A stretch of 64,000 nucleotides of DNA from an uncultured Clostridia bacterium (GCA_947581635.1 CANPVE010000005.1:62001-126000); one strand, 5' to 3'; counted from the first letter of the stretch, positions 17,905 through 26,958 are shown. Numbers and translations: made by a program. The notes: a model not told the origin generated them from the letters alone.

Positions 17905-18441
17905 TCATGTATCACAGCTGCCGTAATAGAGCACATTATTATCTGTGTCGTAAATCGCTATTGTGAAATTTTTTGAATAACGGTTGAGCACATCAGTATC
18001 ATCTTTTTTATCTGTGCTTTCACTGTGACGGTCAATAAAGCAGTAATAGCCGTTCTCTATTGGCGGAAAAAGCGGGTGTTCTCCATCGTTAGTTTTGGTT
18101 ATAGACGGGGCGTAATCGCAATCGTCAATTTCTTTGCCATAAACCAGCGCAGTAAGGTTATCAGTAAGCGGCAATTGACTCCAATCTGTGCTTTCCTTTA
18201 TGTCATTTACTATAGAATCGTCGGGAAAATCCAACCGATAGAATGAAGTGCCGTCGCCGTGAAACCCGCCGTGTGAATCCCAACTGTCGGAAATATCAGC
18301 AGAGCCGCAATCTATTGCCAATTCCGTTGAAATTGAGCGTTTAAGCGCGGCTTCCTGATTTATTCCCACTCCCGCGCAACCGGTCAAAATTGAACACAAG
18401 ATAGAGATACACAATACAAAACAGCATACTTTGTTAGGCAT
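17905..18441 (-). CDS. Small secreted lipoprotein of unknown function
   Basis: The 178-residue protein begins with a classic lipoprotein signal, CCFVLCISILCSILTGCAGV, with the lipobox LTGC. The mature part is acidic and contains FYRLDFPDDSIVNDIKESTD and a PIENGYYCFIDRHSES segment, reminiscent of small bacterial lipoproteins of unknown role. No enzyme motif is visible. It is a monocistronic minus-strand gene between a consensus promoter (18493-18521) and the shared terminator. Confidence 0.8.
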   Translation of the reverse strand: MPNKVCCFVLCISILCSILTGCAGVGINQEAALKRSISTELAIDCGSADISDSWDSHGGFHGDGTSFYRLDFPDDSIVNDIKESTDWSQLPLTDNLTALVYGKEIDDCDYAPSITKTNDGEHPLFPPIENGYYCFIDRHSESTDKKDDTDVLNRYSKNFTIAIYDTDNNVLYYGSCDT

Positions 18442-18492
18442 AATAAATTCCCCATTTCGTAGATTTTTACATATCAGGTCGACCTTGACTTT

Positions 18493-18521
18493 ATTATACT
18501 AACTTGAATATCGTTTGTCAA
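18493..18521 (-). promoter_or_regulatory. Consensus sigma-A promoter for the minus-strand lipoprotein gene
   Basis: On the minus strand TTGACA (18516-18521) and TATAAT (18493-18498) are separated by exactly 17 bp, a perfect vegetative promoter, about 50 bp upstream of the start codon at 18441. Confidence 0.85.
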
Positions 18522-18575
18522 GATTTATTTATTAAATATCGATAAATATTTTTTGATATTTGTTAATGGCCAAAT

Positions 18576-18627
18576 TAAAACAGAGACACGGTTGATAAAA
18601 GCGGTAAAATTCAACCTGCGTCTCTGT
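18576..18627 (-). terminator. Intrinsic terminator downstream of the topoisomerase A-subunit gene
   Basis: On the minus strand an 8-bp stem ACAGAGAC/GTCTCTGT, continued by GGTTGA/TCAACC, ends in TTTTAATTT. It lies about 75 bp downstream of the parC-like stop codon. The rest of 18442-18702 holds the lipoprotein promoter and AT-rich sequence with no gene seen. Confidence 0.8.
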
Positions 18628-18702
18628 ATGTTATATCTTATTTTGATTATTTTAAACTTTAAATTGAAGTTTGGTATTAGCTATAAAATTTTAGATTCAC
18701 TG

Positions 18703-20931
18703 TCAGAGCAGCGTTGTCTGCTCACCCTCATCCGAGTCATCGGCTGAGCCCGCTGCGGGAAGATTTTTGGGACGGAATTTTTTCTCATTCTTTACCATTC
18801 CATCAGCAAACACCACCATGTTGCTCAGAACAGCGTTTCGGCGCAACGTGATTATCTGGTTGCCCTGAGAACTGCGAGTTTTGGCAGGAACCGCCTCTGA
18901 GTTGAATATAAGCACTTTTCCTCCGGTAGTGCGAAGCAATATGTCGCAGTCGTTATCGATAAAAAGCGCATTGACCAGCGGAGACTTGTCATTGTAAGCC
19001 GCAAGCAGTTTTTTGCGGTTTGTCTTAGTGGCGTATGAACTCAGCTCGGTTTTTGACACTTTGCCGTTTTCGTACCCAAAGAGCATATATCCGCTGTAAT
19101 CGGTTGTCATCACGCAGTATTTGACTCGTTCGTCCTCGCCCATTCCCAGCACGGCTGGAACGTATTCACCCAAAACACTTGCCTTGGTGTCGCTGAAATC
19201 CGAGGCCCTTGACTTATACACTTGGCACTTATCAGTAAAGAAGAGCAACTCAACCGAATTGCGCGTTTCAAATGTCTGTACAATTTCGTCACCCTCTTTC
19301 AGCTTCTGTTCGCTGCTCATGCGAAGTGACTGCGGGCTTATCTTCTTTATATAGCCTTCCCTGGTGACGAATATATGCACAGGGTAGTCGGGAACGAGCG
19401 ATATTTCATCCATATCTGTTTCCTCGACAGAATAGAGAATCATACTTCTGCGCGGCTGACCGTATTTTTTGGCGACGTCCCTCAATTCATCAATTATAAT
19501 TTTTTTGATTCGCTTTGGAGAATTGAGCGTTTCCTCCAAATCCGCAATGTCGCTGCGAAGGTTTTCGATATCCTCAGTACGCTTCAGGATGTATTCTCTG
19601 TTAATGTGGCGAAGCTTGATTTCAGCCACATATTCAGCCTGAATTTCGTCAATGCCAAAACCTACCATCAAGTTTGGCACAACCTCTGTTTCTTCTTCGG
19701 TTTCACGGATAATTTTGATTGCCTTGTCTATATCGAGCAGTATTTTTTGCAGACCTTCCAAAAGGTGTAAATGTTCCTTTTTCTTCTTCAGATTAAATGT
19801 GGTACGGCGTTGTACACAGTTCATACGAAATTTTATCCATTCGTTCAGTATGCCGTCTACGCCAAGAACTTTAGGCGCGCCATTTATCAGAATATTGAAG
19901 TTACAGGCAAAGCTGTCCTCTAACGTGGTGAACTTATAGAGCTTCTGCATGAGCTTGTCGGGATCGGCTCCGCGCTTTAAATCTATTGTGATTCGCAGAC
20001 CGTGCAAACCCTGCTCGTCTCGAATGTCAGACACCTCTTTTATTTTGCCTGCCTTGACCAGCTCGATTACTTTCTCAATAATCTGTTCACAGGTAGTGGT
20101 GGGTGGAATCTGCGTTATATCTATGCAGTTAGCATCTCTATCGTAGGTATACCTTGCGCGGACTTTTATGCTGCCGCGTCCGGTGTGATATACCTTGTCG
20201 AGTTCTGCTTTGTTGTAAATTATCTGTCCGCCGCCGGGAAAGTCAGGCGCAAGAAGAGTTGAGCTGATGTCGTGGTTGGGATTTTTGAGAAGCTGTATCG
20301 TGGTATCGATAAGCTCATTGAGGTTAAACGAACAGATAGTGCTGGCCATGCCAACCGCAATTCCTGTGTTGCTGTTGCAAAGAATCGTGGGAAATGTGAC
20401 CGGGAGCAGAGATGGCTCCTTCATAGTATTATCAAAATTATCCACCATGTCAACGGCATCGCTATCTATATCTCGGAACAATTCCACGGCAATCGGGGCA
20501 AGCTTTGCTTCGGTGTATCGCGAGGCCGCCGCTTGAGTGTCTCGTGAATACGCTTTGCCAAATGAACCTTTGGAGTCGACATAGGGGTGAAGCAGTGCTT
20601 CATACGCCACCGTCATTCGTACCATGGTATCATAAATAGCCGCGTCGCCATGAGGATTGAGCGCCATAGTTGAGCCTGCAATTTTTGAGGATTTCTGACG
20701 GGCGCCGGTGAGCAATCCCATTTTATACATGGTGTAGAGCAGTTTACGGTGCGACGGCTTGAAGCCGTCTATTTCGGGGATAGCCCGGCTCATGATAACA
20801 CTCATTGCGTAGGGCATATAATTTCCCTCGAGCGTGTCAACTATCGCCTGCGGAACCACTTCTCCCGCACCTTTTATATACCCGCTCATAGCAGTCTTTT
20901 GTACGGTTGCTTTTCTCTTTTTGGGTGCCAA
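18703..20931 (-). CDS. parC: DNA topoisomerase IV-like subunit A (type IIA topoisomerase)
   Basis: The 742-residue protein is the DNA-cleaving subunit of a type IIA topoisomerase. Near residue 60 is the GFKPSHRKLLYTMY motif, and the active-site tyrosine is Tyr139 in AASRYTEAKLAP. A coiled-coil arm and a C-terminal beta-pinwheel-like region follow. The quinolone-determining segment reads HGDAAIYDTMVRM, with alanine where sensitive GyrA/ParC usually have serine. The start is a TTG after GAAGGTGAT. It lies 140 bp downstream of the B-subunit gene and is likely also transcribed from a promoter in that gap. Assignment as topoisomerase IV rather than gyrase is by size and pairing, not proven. Confidence 0.88.
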   Translation of the reverse strand: MAPKKRKATVQKTAMSGYIKGAGEVVPQAIVDTLEGNYMPYAMSVIMSRAIPEIDGFKPSHRKLLYTMYKMGLLTGARQKSSKIAGSTMALNPHGDAAIYDTMVRMTVAYEALLHPYVDSKGSFGKAYSRDTQAAASRYTEAKLAPIAVELFRDIDSDAVDMVDNFDNTMKEPSLLPVTFPTILCNSNTGIAVGMASTICSFNLNELIDTTIQLLKNPNHDISSTLLAPDFPGGGQIIYNKAELDKVYHTGRGSIKVRARYTYDRDANCIDITQIPPTTTCEQIIEKVIELVKAGKIKEVSDIRDEQGLHGLRITIDLKRGADPDKLMQKLYKFTTLEDSFACNFNILINGAPKVLGVDGILNEWIKFRMNCVQRRTTFNLKKKKEHLHLLEGLQKILLDIDKAIKIIRETEEETEVVPNLMVGFGIDEIQAEYVAEIKLRHINREYILKRTEDIENLRSDIADLEETLNSPKRIKKIIIDELRDVAKKYGQPRRSMILYSVEETDMDEISLVPDYPVHIFVTREGYIKKISPQSLRMSSEQKLKEGDEIVQTFETRNSVELLFFTDKCQVYKSRASDFSDTKASVLGEYVPAVLGMGEDERVKYCVMTTDYSGYMLFGYENGKVSKTELSSYATKTNRKKLLAAYNDKSPLVNALFIDNDCDILLRTTGGKVLIFNSEAVPAKTRSSQGNQIITLRRNAVLSNMVVFADGMVKNEKKFRPKNLPAAGSADDSDEGEQTTLL

Positions 20932-20954
20932 AATATCACCTTCGTTACTTTTAT

Positions 20955-20984
20955 ATTACATAATATATTTTTTGCTAATGTAAA
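20955..20984 (-). promoter_or_regulatory. Possible internal promoter for parC-like gene
   Basis: On the minus strand TTTACA (20979-20984) and TGTAAT (20955-20960) have an 18-bp spacing. The -35 overlaps the proximal dyad at 20980-20999, so a protein bound there would probably block RNA polymerase. Confidence 0.35.
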
Positions 20985-20999
20985 GTGAATCTCCTTTAC
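20980..20999. promoter_or_regulatory. Dyad operator-like repeat 1 between topoisomerase genes
   Basis: This is a 20-bp imperfect palindrome, GTAAAG(8)CTTTAC. It matches the repeat at 21013-21032 at 15 or so of 20 positions (GTAAAGT-nn-AT-n-T-n-CTTTA). The two copies are in the same register, 33 bp centre to centre, about three helical turns, as expected for paired repressor sites. Confidence 0.55.
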
Positions 21000-21012
21000 G
21001 ATTACTAGCCAT

Positions 21013-21032
21013 GTAAAGTCGATTTACTTTAA
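21013..21032. promoter_or_regulatory. Dyad operator-like repeat 2 between topoisomerase genes
   Basis: This second copy has the form AAAGT(6)ACTTT within GTAAAGTCGATTTACTTTAA. It sits 33 bp from the first copy, in the 140-bp gap between the B- and A-subunit genes. The binding protein is unknown. Confidence 0.55.
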
Positions 21033-21071
21033 AAACAATATACACATAAATAGTCGTTAAAAATGTGCAAA

Positions 21072-23063
21072 TTACTGAATATCGGCGAGTTCTATGAACT
21101 CACTCCCGTGTTCCGCAATGTATTCCTTGCGCCCGCTGAGGTTGTCGCCAAGGAGTACGTCAAACATCTGCTCGGTCTGTTCTATATCGGTTGGCATTAC
21201 TTTAATCAGTCTCCGGGTAGCAGGCGCCATTGTTGTGAAACTCATCATATCAGCGTCATTCTCGCCAAGCCCTTTGGATCGCTGAATGGTAAATTTCTTT
21301 TTACTGATTTTGTCGAGAATTTCTGATTTTTCCTGCTCGGTGTAGGCAAAATAGGTGTCGTTGCCGCAAGTAATTTCGTACAACGGAGATTCCGCAATGT
21401 ACACCTTGCCTTTGTCAATCAGTTTTGGCATCAGACGATATATCATTGTAAGAATCAAGGTTCTTATCTGAAATCCGTCGACGTCGGCATCAGTGCAAAT
21501 AATCACCTTGCTCCAACGAAGCTGATTTATGTCGAATGTGGAGAGATTTTTGTTTTGATGGCCCTTTACGTCGACGCCGCAGCCGAGCACTTTTATCAGA
21601 TCGGTTATAATGTCGCTCTTGAATATCTTGTTGTAATCCGCTTTGAGGCAGTTTAGTATCTTGCCGCGCACAGGCATAATTCCCTGGAATGCCGGATCTC
21701 TGGCATTCTTACATGAACCCGCTGCGGAATCGCCTTCCACGATATATAATTCACGTTCGCTCGGATCCTTGGAGCGGCAGTCTATAAATTTATTGACGCG
21801 TGAAGTAATATCCATGTTGGATGAGAGCGTCTTCTTCAAATTAAGGCGCTGCTTTTCCGACTGCTCACGGCTCTGCTTGTTTAAAAGCACCTGAGCACAT
21901 ATCTTGTCAGCCTCCAATGGATTTTCGATAAACCATATTTCGAGCTGATGTCGGAAAAATTCTGTCATTGCCTCCTGTATAAATTTATTAGTGATTGACT
22001 TCTTTGTCTGGTTCTCATAGCTTGTCTGATTTGAGAAAGAAGAAACAATTATTATGAGACAATCTTCTACATCTTGAAATGTAATCTTACTCTCATTTTT
22101 GTTATATTTTCCTGTCTGCCTCAATCTTGCGTCAATCATTGATACAAAGGCGCTTCGCACGGCTTTCTGCGGCGCGCCTCCATATTCCAGCCAGCTTGAA
22201 TTATGATAATATTCGCTGACACAGATTCGGTTAGAAAATGCCACGGCTGCATTGATCTTGACGTTGTAATCCGGTTTATCCTCGCGATCGCGCCCTCGGC
22301 GTTCACACTGCCAGAACTGTACTTGAGACATTGCATCGTCCCCGGCAAGATCGCGTACATGATCCGCAATGCCGTCCCTGTAATAATATTCAAATTTTTC
22401 ACCGCTTACTTTGTCATCCAGCACAAACAATACGCCTGCGTTTACTATTGCCTGTCTGCGAATGGTGTCCTGATAGTATTCGAGTGGGATATTTATATCT
22501 GTAAACACTTCCATATCGGGTTTCCATTTGATTCTTGAACCCGTCTGTCTTCCGTTATAAGGTTCTTTTTGCAGTCCGCCGATATTTTCTCCGTGTTCAA
22601 AATGCAGGGTAAATTTAGTTCCGTCGCGATGAATCTCCGCATCCATATATTCTGAAGCGTATTGCGTGGCACATAGACCCAAACCGTTAAGACCTAGAGA
22701 ATATTCGTAAATCTCTCCGCCGTCATTGTTGTATTTGCCGCCTGCGTACATTTCACAAAACACAAGCTCCCAGTTGTAGCGCTGCTCATTGTTGTTGTAA
22801 TCCACAGGGATTCCGCGCCCAAAATCCTCTATCTGCACCGAACCGTCGACAAAGCGTGTAATTATTATTTTGTTTCCGTATCCCTCACGCGCTTCATCTA
22901 TGGAGTTAGACAGTATTTCAAACACTGAATGGCAACATCCCTCTATGCCGTCTGAGCCAAATATTACTGCCGGACGTTTGCGCACCCTGTCGGCGCCCTT
23001 CAATGCGACAATGTTGTCATTGCCGTACTCTTTTTTCTCTGTAGAATTTATGTTGGTATCCAT
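21072..23063 (-). CDS. parE: DNA topoisomerase IV-like subunit B (type IIA topoisomerase ATPase)
   Basis: The 663-residue ATPase subunit has an N-terminal GHKL ATP-binding domain (EILSNSIDEAREG, VQIEDFGRGIPVD, LGLNGLGLCATQY). The C-terminal TOPRIM domain contains IVEGDSAAGSCKNARD, PVRGKILN and the metal-binding ICTDADVDGFQIR. Relative to gyrase B it has unusual insertions around YRDGIADHVRDLAGDDAMSQ. It is transcribed from a strong minus-strand promoter at 23128-23156 and is the first gene of the pair with the A subunit. Many clostridia carry such a pair in addition to gyrA/gyrB. Confidence 0.88.
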   Translation of the reverse strand: MDTNINSTEKKEYGNDNIVALKGADRVRKRPAVIFGSDGIEGCCHSVFEILSNSIDEAREGYGNKIIITRFVDGSVQIEDFGRGIPVDYNNNEQRYNWELVFCEMYAGGKYNNDGGEIYEYSLGLNGLGLCATQYASEYMDAEIHRDGTKFTLHFEHGENIGGLQKEPYNGRQTGSRIKWKPDMEVFTDINIPLEYYQDTIRRQAIVNAGVLFVLDDKVSGEKFEYYYRDGIADHVRDLAGDDAMSQVQFWQCERRGRDREDKPDYNVKINAAVAFSNRICVSEYYHNSSWLEYGGAPQKAVRSAFVSMIDARLRQTGKYNKNESKITFQDVEDCLIIIVSSFSNQTSYENQTKKSITNKFIQEAMTEFFRHQLEIWFIENPLEADKICAQVLLNKQSREQSEKQRLNLKKTLSSNMDITSRVNKFIDCRSKDPSERELYIVEGDSAAGSCKNARDPAFQGIMPVRGKILNCLKADYNKIFKSDIITDLIKVLGCGVDVKGHQNKNLSTFDINQLRWSKVIICTDADVDGFQIRTLILTMIYRLMPKLIDKGKVYIAESPLYEITCGNDTYFAYTEQEKSEILDKISKKKFTIQRSKGLGENDADMMSFTTMAPATRRLIKVMPTDIEQTEQMFDVLLGDNLSGRKEYIAEHGSEFIELADIQ

Positions 23064-23127
23064 TTATAATTCTCCATTTGTATCAAAAATAAAACGATTT
23101 TGTATATATCATAACCTACGAATCTTA

Positions 23128-23156
23128 ATTGTAAGCAAAATTTTTGCGATTGTCAA
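23128..23156 (-). promoter_or_regulatory. Sigma-A promoter for the topoisomerase operon
   Basis: Minus-strand TTGACA (23151-23156), a 17-bp spacer and TACAAT (23128-23133) lie about 65 bp upstream of the parE-like start. It is divergent from the DUF1858 gene promoter at 23208-23236. Confidence 0.8.
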
Positions 23157-23207
23157 GTGAGATATTTTTATTTTGTTATTTTTATGAACCAAAAATTTAA
23201 TTGAATA

Positions 23208-23236
23208 TTGACAATTGCAAATTTTAATAATATAAT
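23208..23236 (+). promoter_or_regulatory. Consensus sigma-A promoter for the DUF1858 gene
   Basis: TTGACA (23208-23213), exactly 17 bp, then TATAAT (23231-23236); the start codon is at 23268 behind GGAGG. Confidence 0.88.
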
Positions 23237-23267
23237 TAATCTCACAAGATTTATGGAGGCAAAATCA

Positions 23268-23468
23268 ATGGAAATTACAAAAGACACTATTATAGGCGAT
23301 ATTCTGGATATAGATTCTTCCACGGCGCCCTATTTTTTGGAAATGGGTATGCATTGCCTTGGATGTCCCGCTTCCAGAGGTGAAACCGTAGAGCAGGCGT
23401 GCATGGTTCATGGTGTAAACGTCGACGAACTGGTTGAAAAGCTTAACGGTCACATTCAAGGCAAATAA
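23268..23468 (+). CDS. DUF1858 domain protein (HCP-associated redox-disulfide type)
   Basis: The 66-residue protein has the DUF1858 layout: an N-terminal strand with TIGDILDID, then MGMHCLGCPASRGETVEQAC with a CxxC pair, and a short helical C-terminus. Such proteins are small cytoplasmic, possibly redox or metal-binding modules often found with hybrid-cluster proteins; the biochemical role is not established. The frame is open from 23208, but GGAGG at 23255-23259 directs initiation at the ATG at 23268. It has its own promoter and terminator. Confidence 0.88.
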   Translation: MEITKDTIIGDILDIDSSTAPYFLEMGMHCLGCPASRGETVEQACMVHGVNVDELVEKLNGHIQGK

Positions 23469-23483
23469 GCCTGTAGGTCATTT

Positions 23484-23527
23484 GGGTCTGTCGCCGCATG
23501 GTTGTGCTGTGACGGACCCTGTTTTTT
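23484..23527 (+). terminator. Intrinsic terminator after the DUF1858 gene
   Basis: A 9-bp stem GGGTCTGTC (23484-23492) / GACGGACCC (23511-23519), with one wobble, is followed by TG and six Ts. Confidence 0.82.
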
Positions 23528-23569
23528 GTTGCCTGCAGAATTAATATGAAAATTGGAGGAGAACGCTCG

Positions 23570-24268
23570 TTGAATGAAAAAATATTTTCACTCGGGGCGA
23601 GACTTGAGGCGTGTGCGGATTTTGTCCGCGAAGGCGGAGTAATCGCAGACATAGGTACAGATCACGCTTATCTGCCGATATGGCTCGCTCTCAGCGGCAA
23701 AATAACTTGTGCTTACGTTTCCGACATAAACGATGAACCTATAAAATCCGCAGCTGCCAATATCAAAAAGTACAATTTATATGACAAGGTTATAGCCTTT
23801 ACAGCAAATGGATTGACTGAAAATCCCCATTCTATGGCAAACGATATAGTTATAGCGGGAATGGGAGGGGACAATATTGTGGCTATTTTAGATAAGGCAC
23901 AGTGGATTAAATCACCCCGCTATAGGCTTATTTTGCAGCCTATGTCGCGTGCGGAAAGGCTGAGAGAATACCTTTACAGTAATAGCTTCGAAATATTGGC
24001 CGAAAAGCCTGTATGTGAAGCTAATAGAATTTATACAGTTATTTGCGCGCAGTATAACCCAAATCCTCCACATTTCAATGAATTTGATTTTTATGTGGGA
24101 CAGTTGGGGAATAAAAACGAGTATTCCATGAGATTGATTGAAAAGCAGGCAGGTATATTGAAAGCCGTGGCAGACGGTATGTCTGCGAAGGGAGATTGCG
24201 AAAAGGAAAAGCATTTTCGTGAATTGTCGGAAAAATTATATTTGTATTCAAGGGGAGGAGAAGTTTGA
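23570..24268 (+). CDS. trmK: tRNA (adenine(22)-N(1))-methyltransferase
   Basis: TrmK methylates N1 of A22 in the D-arm of bacterial tRNAs using SAM. The 232-residue product begins MNEKIFSLGARLEACADFV and has the SAM motif VIADIGTDHAYLPIWLAL, then DIVIAGMGGDNIVAIL and LQPMSRAERLREYLY, all typical of COG2384. A TTG at 23570 after GGAGGA (23555-23560) is the preferred start; an ATG at 23546 lies upstream of the ribosome binding site. It is directly coupled to the Nif3-like gene, an arrangement common in Firmicutes. Confidence 0.9.
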   Translation: MNEKIFSLGARLEACADFVREGGVIADIGTDHAYLPIWLALSGKITCAYVSDINDEPIKSAAANIKKYNLYDKVIAFTANGLTENPHSMANDIVIAGMGGDNIVAILDKAQWIKSPRYRLILQPMSRAERLREYLYSNSFEILAEKPVCEANRIYTVICAQYNPNPPHFNEFDFYVGQLGNKNEYSMRLIEKQAGILKAVADGMSAKGDCEKEKHFRELSEKLYLYSRGGEV

Positions 24269-24269
24269 C

Positions 24270-25061
24270 ATGGCTTCTGTAGGAGAAATTTATAATTATC
24301 TTGATAAAAGATACCCGTATCGTTTGCAGGAGAGTTACGACAACAGTGGAATAATGGTTGACTGCGGAAACGAAGTAGAAAAAGTAGTGGTATCTCTTGA
24401 CATCACCAATGAAGTGATAAGCTACGCCTCGTCCATAGGGGCGGATCTGATTTTGTCGCATCATCCTGTTATATTTAATCCGATAAAACGCATAGAGGCA
24501 GACACGCCCGTATTCAATCTCATATCAAGCGGAATTTCGGCAATATCGGCCCATACGAATTTCGATATTGCACAGGGCGGCGTAAACGATGTACTGGCAA
24601 GTAAATTGGATTTACAGAATATAACGCCGGTTTTTAAGGTTTCGGAGTGTATATATGACGGAACCGTTATTGAAAATTGGATAGGGAGAGTGGGGGAGTT
24701 GAGTACTGAAATGATGCCCTCGGATTTTGCGAATTACGTGTGCGACAGGCTCGTCGGGCGGCGTGGAATGCCATATGTTGACGGTGGGAGACCCGTGAAA
24801 AAAGCAGCGGTTGGCGGCGGCGCCTGCGGTGAGTTTATATTTGAGTGCGTGGGGCACGGTATTGATGCGTTTGTAACCGGTGAGGCAAAGCATCACGAAA
24901 TGATATATGCCGCGCAGAATGGAATTACTCTGATCGCCGCAGGTCACTATGCTACCGAACAAGTGGCTCTGGAAACCTTGGCTTCGGTTTTACGAGACGG
25001 TTTCACAGAACTGTCGGTAGAGGTAACAAATATTGACAACCCGTTAAAATATCCGAATTGA
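24270..25061 (+). CDS. Nif3-like dinuclear metal centre hexameric protein
   Basis: This NIF3/YqfO family member (263 residues) forms hexameric toroids with a di-metal site. The metal-ligand motifs are DLILSHHPVIFNP, AISAHTNFDIAQGGVND and the late FVTGEAKHHEMIYA plus LIAAGHYATEQVAL. It is often placed next to trmK, as here, and sometimes annotated as a GTP cyclohydrolase type 1-like protein, but the physiological reaction is not settled. The ATG at 24270 follows GGGGAGGAG; the frame is open from 24219 within trmK. Confidence 0.9.
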   Translation: MASVGEIYNYLDKRYPYRLQESYDNSGIMVDCGNEVEKVVVSLDITNEVISYASSIGADLILSHHPVIFNPIKRIEADTPVFNLISSGISAISAHTNFDIAQGGVNDVLASKLDLQNITPVFKVSECIYDGTVIENWIGRVGELSTEMMPSDFANYVCDRLVGRRGMPYVDGGRPVKKAAVGGGACGEFIFECVGHGIDAFVTGEAKHHEMIYAAQNGITLIAAGHYATEQVALETLASVLRDGFTELSVEVTNIDNPLKYPN

Positions 25062-25091
25062 TTTGAATTTGTGACTAGGAGATGAAAATTC

Positions 25092-26864
25092 ATGGCGCTT
25101 GATGGTGCAATGCTGTATTTGATAAATAAGGAGATTTCGGAAGGTGTACTTGGCGCCAAGGTGGACAAAATATACCAGCCGTCCAAAGAAACACTGATTT
25201 TTGCCATGCGCGGCAAGAGTGTGAACCGTAAGCTGCTCATATCCGCATCTGCGAACTCAGCGCGAATTCATTTTACGGAATATGCAGTGGAAAATCCAGC
25301 TCAGCCGCCCATGCTGTGTATGCTGCTTAGAAAAAGACTTTGCGGAGCCAGACTTTCGGATATAAAGCAGTTGGGGCTTGAGCGTGTTTTGCTGCTTAAG
25401 TTCGACGCGCATAATGAGCTTGGCGATGAGATAGTGCTCACACTCGCGGTGGAAATAATGGGCAGACATTCCAACATAATTTTATACGACGAGCGCGGAC
25501 TGGTTATAGACGCAGTTAAACGCATAGACAGCGATTTGAGTTCCATGCGTCTTATTCTGCCCGGTCTCAAATACGAGTTTCCACCCGCCCAAGATAAGCT
25601 CAATTTGCTTGAAAGCGATGTTAATGAGATTGTTGAGCAGATTAAATTCTGTAAAGGAATTAAACTTGACAAAGCTCTGATGAGTGCGGTTCAAGGAATT
25701 TCTCCGATAGTTGCGAGAGAAATTTCCTACAGAACGTCCGGATATACGGATACTGCTGTTGACGAACTCACACGGGTACATTTTGACAAGCTCGCATACA
25801 GTCTTGACAACCTAAAATCAATTTTGTCCGGAAAGGGCCAGCCAAATTTAATATCAGTTAATGGAAAGCCGATAGACTTTACATTTATTTATCCACGACA
25901 ATACGGCGTCTCTGCGATTTCCAGTGAATATGAGAACTATTCCTCACTGCTCGACAGCTTTTATTTTAAGCGTGATTTAAACGACCGCATGAAATCAAAA
26001 TCGCAAGATTTGCTTAAACTATTGGCGAATTGCTCTGCGAGAATTTCCAAGAAGCTGGCTATTCAGCAGGAGGAATTGAAGAAATGCGCCGATCGTGAGC
26101 AATACAGGATAAACGGCGATTTAATAAATGCTAATCTCCATCTGCTCCAAAAGGGTGATATAATCGCTGAGGTGGTCAATTATTTTTCTGAGGACTGCTC
26201 CATGATAAAAATTAAGCTTGACCCCATGCTTTCACCCGTTCAAAACGCACAAAAGTATTACAAAGAGTATCGCAAGGCGCAGGCAGCCGAGCAGCATTTG
26301 ACTGAACTTATTGAGCAGGGCAGGGCAGAGCTGGATTATATTGATTCGGTGCTTGACGCCCTTTCCCGTGCTCAAACCGAGCGTGAATTGTCTGAGATTC
26401 GACAGGAATTGGTCGAAGAGGGACTGATAAAACGCAGCACAGGGAAAAGTTCCTCCAAGCAGCCTCTTAAACTACCTCCTCTGAAATTTATCTCCGACGA
26501 TGGTTTTACAATCCTTGTGGGGCGCAACAATCAGCAAAATGATCGCCTTACCCTAAAGGACAGCCGAAATTATGATATATGGCTTCATACGCTGAATTCA
26601 CCCGGTTCGCATACCGTTATAGTATGTGATGGCAATAATCCACCCAACAGAACCATTGAACAGGCGGCTCAGATTGCCGCATATTACAGTAGTTCAAGAA
26701 ATTCAGGTCTCGTGGCAGTTGATTACACATTGATAAAATATGTCAATAAACCGCGGTCAGCAAAACCCGGAATGGTCATATATACACACCAAAGCACGTT
26801 GTATGTGCATCCTGATGAAGAATTGGCAATCAGACTGGGTAAAGACGTCGATAAGCAAATGTAA
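25092..26864 (+). CDS. rqcH: Rqc2/NFACT-family ribosome quality control protein
   Basis: RqcH binds stalled 50S-peptidyl-tRNA complexes and adds alanine tails to the nascent chain. The 590-residue product has an N-terminal NFACT-N domain (MALDGAMLYLINKEI, AKVDKIYQPSKETLIF), a central helix-hairpin-helix and long coiled coil (about residues 290-440), and a C-terminal NFACT-R/DUF814 domain containing NYDIWLHTLNSPGSHTVI. Older annotations call such proteins fibronectin-binding (FbpA). It is expressed after the trmK/Nif3 pair and closed by a bidirectional terminator. Confidence 0.9.
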   Translation: MALDGAMLYLINKEISEGVLGAKVDKIYQPSKETLIFAMRGKSVNRKLLISASANSARIHFTEYAVENPAQPPMLCMLLRKRLCGARLSDIKQLGLERVLLLKFDAHNELGDEIVLTLAVEIMGRHSNIILYDERGLVIDAVKRIDSDLSSMRLILPGLKYEFPPAQDKLNLLESDVNEIVEQIKFCKGIKLDKALMSAVQGISPIVAREISYRTSGYTDTAVDELTRVHFDKLAYSLDNLKSILSGKGQPNLISVNGKPIDFTFIYPRQYGVSAISSEYENYSSLLDSFYFKRDLNDRMKSKSQDLLKLLANCSARISKKLAIQQEELKKCADREQYRINGDLINANLHLLQKGDIIAEVVNYFSEDCSMIKIKLDPMLSPVQNAQKYYKEYRKAQAAEQHLTELIEQGRAELDYIDSVLDALSRAQTERELSEIRQELVEEGLIKRSTGKSSSKQPLKLPPLKFISDDGFTILVGRNNQQNDRLTLKDSRNYDIWLHTLNSPGSHTVIVCDGNNPPNRTIEQAAQIAAYYSSSRNSGLVAVDYTLIKYVNKPRSAKPGMVIYTHQSTLYVHPDEELAIRLGKDVDKQM

Positions 26865-26894
26865 ATTAATATAGGTTTACAGGATGATATGCAC

Positions 26895-26943
26895 AAAAAT
26901 GCATGATTGATTTTGAATTATTTGGAATCAATCATGCATTTTT
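26895..26943. terminator. Bidirectional intrinsic terminator
   Basis: Perfect 18-base arms (26895-26912 and 26926-26943) have an A-run on one side and a T-run on the other, between the convergent rqcH and pseudouridine synthase genes. Confidence 0.9.
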
Positions 26944-26958
26944 ATATTTTACTGTGAT

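Noticed and set aside
25880..25900. DnaA-box-like TTATCCACG as a sign of oriC
   Set aside because: A single site inside the rqcH coding sequence with no cluster, no dnaA/dnaN nearby.
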